Positions 59,691 through 64,000 of a stretch of 64,000 nucleotides of DNA are shown one piece after another. The translations under genes were made by a program, and so were the position numbers. This stretch comes from Diphasiastrum complanatum. Its lineage: Eukaryota > Streptophyta > Lycopodiopsida > Lycopodiales > Lycopodiaceae. The stretch's first letter is position 1, and the number at the start of each line of letters is the position of its first letter. The stretch is taken from assembly GCA_029204225.1 (NCBI GenBank), contig CM055092.1, positions 67,576,810-67,640,809 of the forward strand, written 5' to 3'. The notes under the pieces are model-generated. The model saw nothing but the letters and a program-made list of their open reading frames with translations. It did no database searches and was not told the origin of the DNA.

Positions 59691-60450
59691 TTATCAAACA
59701 TTTAAAGGCTTAGTAAGTATGTCTGCTAGCTAATCTTCCGTCCTGCAATGCACTACATCGATTTCACTAAATAGTAGCTTTTCGCTAATAAAATGATAAT
59801 TTTAATGTGTTTCGTAAGTGCATGGAATACAGAAGTTTTAGCTAGCTAAATGGCGCTCTGACTATCACACTTGATCGTCGTGGGCTTACATTGCAAGATG
59901 CCAATATCTTCCAACATTCTCCTCAACCAAATTGCCTCCTACGTGACTGAGTATAGTGCTCTGTAATCGAGTTCTGTCGTATAAAGAGCACCTATTTCAT
60001 ATTTCTTACTTGACCAAGAAAATGCACCATTACCAAAGTGAAAAACATAACCAGTGGTGGACCTTTTATCATCGATACAACCTACGCAATCTAAATCAAC
60101 AAAACCTTGTAATACTAGCAATGCATACTGCCCATCAAACAACAAACCATAAGTAGCTATACCTCTAACATATCAAAGAATCCTCTTCGCAGCCTTCCAA
60201 TGCGTCCCGTTCAGTGTAGCCATAAATTGACTTACTAGCCTTACAGCGTAACGTATGTCAGGATGAGCAGTGGTAAGAAAAATCAAGCAACCAACTAATT
60301 TACGAAATAATGTAGCATCAACTAGCCTACCCTCATCCTCAAGAGATAATTTTTACCAACCTCCACAGGCATAGAAACTGGCTTACTATCGCACATCTTA
60401 AAGCGTCTTAGGATTTCATTTACATGCTTAGTTTGTGAGAGCACGATACC
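59690..60450 (-). pseudogene. Copia-G RNase H part (left of the Copia-H insertion)
   Basis: On the minus strand: NEILRRFKMCDSKPVSMPV (end of RT), then GFVDLDCVGCIDDKRSTTGY and FSWSSKKYEIGALYTTELDY (RNase H), then fragments of the final blocks to about 59690. Many stops and shifts occur. It continues on the other side of Copia-H. Confidence 0.82.
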
Positions 60451-60861
60451 TGTTAGGAATTAATGGATTAATTAATTCATTGTAGAGGCCAGCCTGCGTG
60501 CTAGAAGGCCTTTTTCTATTTTTAGTATAGGTAATCTGTTTTTAGTATAGGTACCTAAGTTAGTACCAATTTTGCTAGAATAGTATAATAAATCTATTTT
60601 AACCAAGTTAACATAGATTTCTATTGTTAAGACTTCATAATTAGCATTTCAATTGCAATTGTAGTAGAATAGCTTTTGCTTTTCATTGTGGACAGCCTCT
60701 ATAAGAGTAGATGGGTGCCCACCTCCATTGTTATCTCAGTTTCCAGCTTATGAAGCATAGCTTCTTGCAATCTCTCTTCTTCTTCAGCTTGTGGTTGATG
60801 TTTTGTGTGAGTACTAATAAGATTAGTCTACTCCGATTAGAAAATCTCTTCGATTCTAACA
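60451..60861 (+). repeat. 5' LTR of Copia-H
   Basis: TG to CA termini. It carries two close copies of TTTTTAGTATAGGTA near 60515-60550. Confidence 0.93.
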
Positions 60862-60874
60862 TGGTATCAGAGCC
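60862..60874 (+). other. Primer-binding site of Copia-H
   Basis: TGGTATCAGAGCC immediately after the LTR. Confidence 0.92.
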
Positions 60875-60994
60875 ATCTCGTTAAGGTCGGGATCTACGGA
60901 AGGAGAAGATCAGTGCTGCAGGTTTTACTGGTGGAGATTGCATCTAGTGGAGGTACTATTTGGTGAAGGTTGTATCTGGTAGAGGCGTCATCCT

Positions 60995-61695
60995 GTGGAC
61001 AATACGGAAAAAGGAGACAATTCCAAATCTAATCCAAAGAGAAATGGCAACTGTAATTTTGTGGCAAGTATGGTCATTTTGCGTTTGAGTGCAGGAAAAA
61101 GAAGGCTATCCAGAACAAAAAGAAGTAGTCAGGCAACTTCATTGAAGAAGAAGACAAAAGTGAAGCTGTGGGATGCTCATGAGTTATTCTCAGCTTCAAC
61201 ATCAGAGATCTCTGAAGACTGTTGGTATATTGATTCTGGAAGCAACGGAACATATGGCACCACATCGTGAGTGGTTCACACAGTTTGATGACACTGGTGT
61301 AAATTCACATGTCAAACTTGGAGACAATTCTTCTTACAATATCAAAGGTAGAGGGTACAGTGAGAGTACATTTACCTTCAGGGAATATAGGAGAAATTAA
61401 GAATGTTCTCTATGTTCTAGGTTTCAAGAAGAATTTACTTTCAATTTATGCTATCACTAAGCAAAATATGAAAGTTGAGTTTGACGATCAGAAGTGTCTC
61501 ATCAAAGACAAAAGCAAAGACTACAAGTTGTGGCCACAGGATCTTTGGAAGGTCGCCTTTACAAATCTTGATGCATCTACACCGGATCATCAGGTTTGTG
61601 CAGCTTCTGATAGTATGGAGAGTAGGATATGGCATGAAACGTTTGGACATCTGAACTCTAAAAGCTTACAAGTTCTAAAGACAATAATATGGTAA
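60995..61695 (+). pseudogene. Copia-H zinc knuckle, protease and GAG-pre-integrase (broken)
   Basis: Knuckle text is split across two frames by a one-base loss near 61055 (CNF in one frame, CGKYGHFAFEC in another). The protease begins DCWYIDSGSN near 61218; a one-base change shifts it to HMAPHREWFTQFDD. Then come FKKNLLSIYAITKQNMKVEF and RIWHETFGHLNSKSLQVL (GAG-pre-integrase), with the stop at 61693-61695. Confidence 0.82.
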
Positions 61696-62513
61696 TAGGA
61701 TTACCTAATATTGTATCTTCAGGAAAAATTTGTGAAGGATGTGTTATGGGCAAGCATCATCGTATGCAGTTTCCCAAGGATGGAGCATATAGAGCCAAGG
61801 AGATCTTGGAGCTTGGTCATACAGATTTATGCAGTCCCACGCAGACTGAGTCTATAGGGGGAGAATCCTACTTCATGATGTTTGTGGATGATTTTTCCAG
61901 GAAGGTATGGATATACTTGCTTAAGTATAAGAGTCAAGCTTTTAAGTTCTTTACTCGAGTCAAATCACTTGTTGAGAAGCAGACAGGAAAGCAAATCAAG
62001 ATTCTACGTTTAGATAAGGGAGGTGAATTCAGATCTACAGAGTTCCAAGAATTCTGTAAGAAAAAAGGAATCAAGAGACAATTTGCTTCAATTGATACAT
62101 CACAGCATAATGGAGTAGCCGAGAGAAAGAACAGGTCTATTGTGGAGAGTGCTCGAAGCATGCTACGAGGTAAGAACCTCAAGAATCATTTGTGGGGCGA
62201 AGCAGTTAGTACAGCAGTTTACTTGCTTAATAGAAGTCCTACAAAAGCTATTCTAAATCGAACTCCAGAAGAAGCTTTCACAAGTATAAAACCTAAAGTG
62301 GATCATCTACGAGTTTTTGGTTGCATAGCATATGCTCATATTCCTAAAGATAATCGTCAAAAACTTGATTCAAAGGCAATCAAGTGTTTATTCTTGGGTT
62401 ATGATGAGGAAGAGAAGGCATATCGCCTTTATAATCTTACCAGTAAGAAGGTGATTATGAGCAGGGATGTTGTGTTTGAGGAAAGTGAGTCTTCTAACCT
62501 AGAAGATTCATGA
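61689..62513 (+). CDS. Copia-H integrase, open for 274 codons
   Basis: CEGCVMGKHHRMQF completes the zinc-binding module. The core has GHTDLCSPTQTESIGGESYF, RLDKGGEFRSTEF and HNGVAERKNRS, so the Asp, Asp and Glu positions are kept. The C-terminal region (LRVFGCIAYAHIPKDNRQKL, CLFLGYDEEEKAYRLYN, VIMSRDVVF) is complete, ending at TGA 62513. The frame is intact but follows a broken upstream region, so it may not be translated from the element's own start. It belongs to the same broad Copia type as the others. Confidence 0.82.
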   Translation: MVIGLPNIVSSGKICEGCVMGKHHRMQFPKDGAYRAKEILELGHTDLCSPTQTESIGGESYFMMFVDDFSRKVWIYLLKYKSQAFKFFTRVKSLVEKQTGKQIKILRLDKGGEFRSTEFQEFCKKKGIKRQFASIDTSQHNGVAERKNRSIVESARSMLRGKNLKNHLWGEAVSTAVYLLNRSPTKAILNRTPEEAFTSIKPKVDHLRVFGCIAYAHIPKDNRQKLDSKAIKCLFLGYDEEEKAYRLYNLTSKKVIMSRDVVFEESESSNLEDS

Positions 62514-62963
62514 GGAGGATGTATTTTCTCCTACAACAAAAACTCCTATTATAGATGATGTTCAGAAAGATACAGGTCATGTGATACAGCTTCTACACAA
62601 GTTATACCAAGGGTGTGTACACAGGTGGATCTTGATAAAGGAAAGGTCAAGGGTATTTGATACATATTCTCCTTCTACGTTACCTACAAAGAAGCTACCA
62701 AGATGGTATTTTGAGACTATAAAATATAGTCAAATGTTGGATGAGGGAGAATCGAGTCAACAGGGAGCTAAGAGACTGACACGGTCAAGTGGACACTATC
62801 ATGAAGATGGTGAAGAACGCATTACGCATTTATGGCTTCAGTGTTGGATTCAGAGGATCCTTTATTTTATAGAACCAAGTTTAAGCTTAATGACCGTATT
62901 GAGCCAAATTAGTAACCAAAGGACTTGGTTGTGATTCATAATTAATTATCCATTAAGGGGAGT
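62514..62963 (+). other. Copia-H linker after integrase, RT deleted
   Basis: Short linker text (RWYFETIKYSQMLDEGESSQ) normally found between integrase and RT continues to about 62930, then the polypurine tract. No RT or RNase H block remains. Confidence 0.7.
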
Positions 62964-63376
62964 GTTAGGAATTAATGGATTGTTTAATCCATTGTAGAGG
63001 CCAGCCTGCATGCTAGAAGGCCTATTTCTATTTTTAGTATAGGTACTATCTATTTTTAGTATAGGTACCTAAGTTAGTACCAATTTTGCTAGAATAGTAT
63101 AGAAATCTATTTTAACCAAGTTAGCATAGATTTCTATTGTTAAGACTTCATAATTAGCATTTCAATTGCTATTGTAGTAGAATAGCTTTTGCTTTTCATT
63201 GTGGACAGCCTCTATAAGAGTAGATGGGCGCCCACCCTCCATTGTTATCTCAGTTTCCAGCTTATGAAGCATAGCTTCTTGCAGTCTCTCTTCTTCTTCA
63301 GCTTGTGGTTGATGTTTTGTGTGAGTACTAATAAGATTAGTCTACTTCGATTAGAGAATCTCTTCGATTTCTAACA
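62964..63376 (+). repeat. 3' LTR of Copia-H
   Basis: Pairs with 60451-60861. Confidence 0.93.
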
Positions 63377-63610
63377 ATACCATCATGCCTTTGCCAAATT
63401 TTCACTCCCAACAATAGTGCATCAATCCAAGATCGGTCAAGTCAAAGCTGGAAGATAAATCCTTTTTTATTGACCTTCATCATTACCTGTGATTATGAGG
63501 TCGTCTACATACAACGCGATCGTGTGATGCTCGTGCAAAATAGCAAAGGAAGTGTGTACCAAACCTCTAGATAAGAGATGCTCATCAATCGATCTCTTCT
63601 TGCATTGCTT
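63377..63610 (-). pseudogene. Copia-G reverse transcriptase part (right of the Copia-H insertion)
   Basis: On the minus strand: RSIDEHLLSRGLVHTSF, then TIALYVDDLIITGN (catalytic box), then DLTDLGLMHY after a frame change. The text joins the left part when the Copia-H insertion and one ATACC copy are ignored. To the right of 63610 the RT homology is lost. Confidence 0.82.
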
Positions 63611-64000
63611 TTTGTTAAATCTCTTGATCCTTGGTCTCCTCAAAGCAACAGGCTCACTTGACTCAACAACGTGGCTCAGAAGTTCTAAATTGACCCCCCA
63701 TATTTGTCAAGTTCCTTCTTTTGGGTGGGAGCAAAGCAGCTCTCCCTATCTACAATTCCGCTACCTCTTGTTTTGTACTTTTCATCAACTTGGCATACCA
63801 TTTTTGGTAGCTTCCGTGCGGTGACCACTACGAGGCGAATACATATCCCAAGGGATGTCCTTCTACTTGCACTTCTCACCAACCACTTCTCTTCTTCATG
63901 TTCCAACAGGTCTTAATGTTTGGAGACGCAACCCCTTGGACTTTAGACCAAATGTCGACAAGCCTGTTGACTTGACCAATACCTGTGGACCTGCATGATT
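63611..64000. other. End of window, unassigned
   Basis: Open frames on both strands without a recognised domain. It may be the upstream part of Copia-G, too decayed to recognise. Confidence 0.3.

Larger units (their letters stand above)
60451..63376 (+). mobile_element. Copia-H, nested short Copia element without RT and RNase H, 2,926 bp
   Basis: LTRs at 60451-60861 (411 bp) and 62964-63376 (413 bp), both TGTTAGGAATTAATGG to TCTAACA, with roughly 15-20 differences by eye. Target duplication ATACC lies at 60446-60450 and 63377-63381. The primer site TGGTATCAGAGCC follows the 5' LTR and the polypurine tract AAGGGGAG precedes the 3' LTR. Inside are a broken zinc knuckle, protease, GAG-pre-integrase and integrase, but most of gag and all of RT and RNase H are missing. 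Confidence 0.95.

Overview
This window looks like nuclear DNA from a land plant. It is AT-rich, with GT-AG introns in the gene models, LTR retrotransposons primed by plant tRNAs (TGGTATCAGAGC and TGGCGCCGTTGCCGGGG), long CT/GA microsatellites, an extensin-like wall protein and a CRM-domain (group II intron splicing) protein. Nothing looks bacterial. The species is not determinable; unusual uncharacterised gene families hint at a non-flowering plant, but that is only an impression.

Most of the window is transposable-element wreckage, with a few host-gene islands. Names Copia-A to Copia-H are local labels.

1-4.4 kb: no convincing gene; one inverted primer-binding site at 3859-3870. 4.4-9.75 kb: Copia-A (+), full gag-pol order but frameshifted. 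10.1 kb: an 85-bp tRNA-like SINE with 15-bp target-site duplications. 10.5-11.1 kb: long CT/CA arrays. 12.5-13.1 kb: Copia-B remnant. 13.8-14.6 kb: a minus-strand candidate gene with a transit-peptide-like N-terminus and three phase-0 exons.

16.8-20.6 kb: two convergent, intron-containing, decayed genes of a family I cannot name; this is the best candidate for something undescribed. 22.7 kb: Gypsy integrase scrap. 23.7-24.1 kb: a 201-bp identical tandem duplication. 25.1-25.6 kb: intact extensin-like gene with its own TATA box and G-box.

26.3-32.6 kb: probable hAT transposon with an uninterrupted 581-residue transposase, subterminal repeats and long GA arrays. 32.6-34.8 kb: two retroelement remnants. 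34.85-41.6 kb: Gypsy element with 5' LTR, gag, protease, RT, RNase H and integrase, all decayed, and no 3' LTR.

42-52.6 kb: Copia-D (internally deleted), then Copia-E, whose gag is split by Copia-F (minus strand, 5,500 bp, two 737-bp LTRs, target duplication TCATG). Copia-E stops inside RT at about 52.6 kb, where an antisense unknown ORF with a coiled coil begins. 57.4-58.1 kb: last two exons of the CRM-domain gene. 59.7-63.6 kb: Copia-G (minus strand), split by Copia-H (plus strand, 2.9 kb, two LTRs, target duplication ATACC) that keeps an integrase frame but lacks RT and RNase H.

The nested elements give a relative time order: Copia-E and Copia-G are older than Copia-F and Copia-H. All element boundaries and percentages come from reading by eye.
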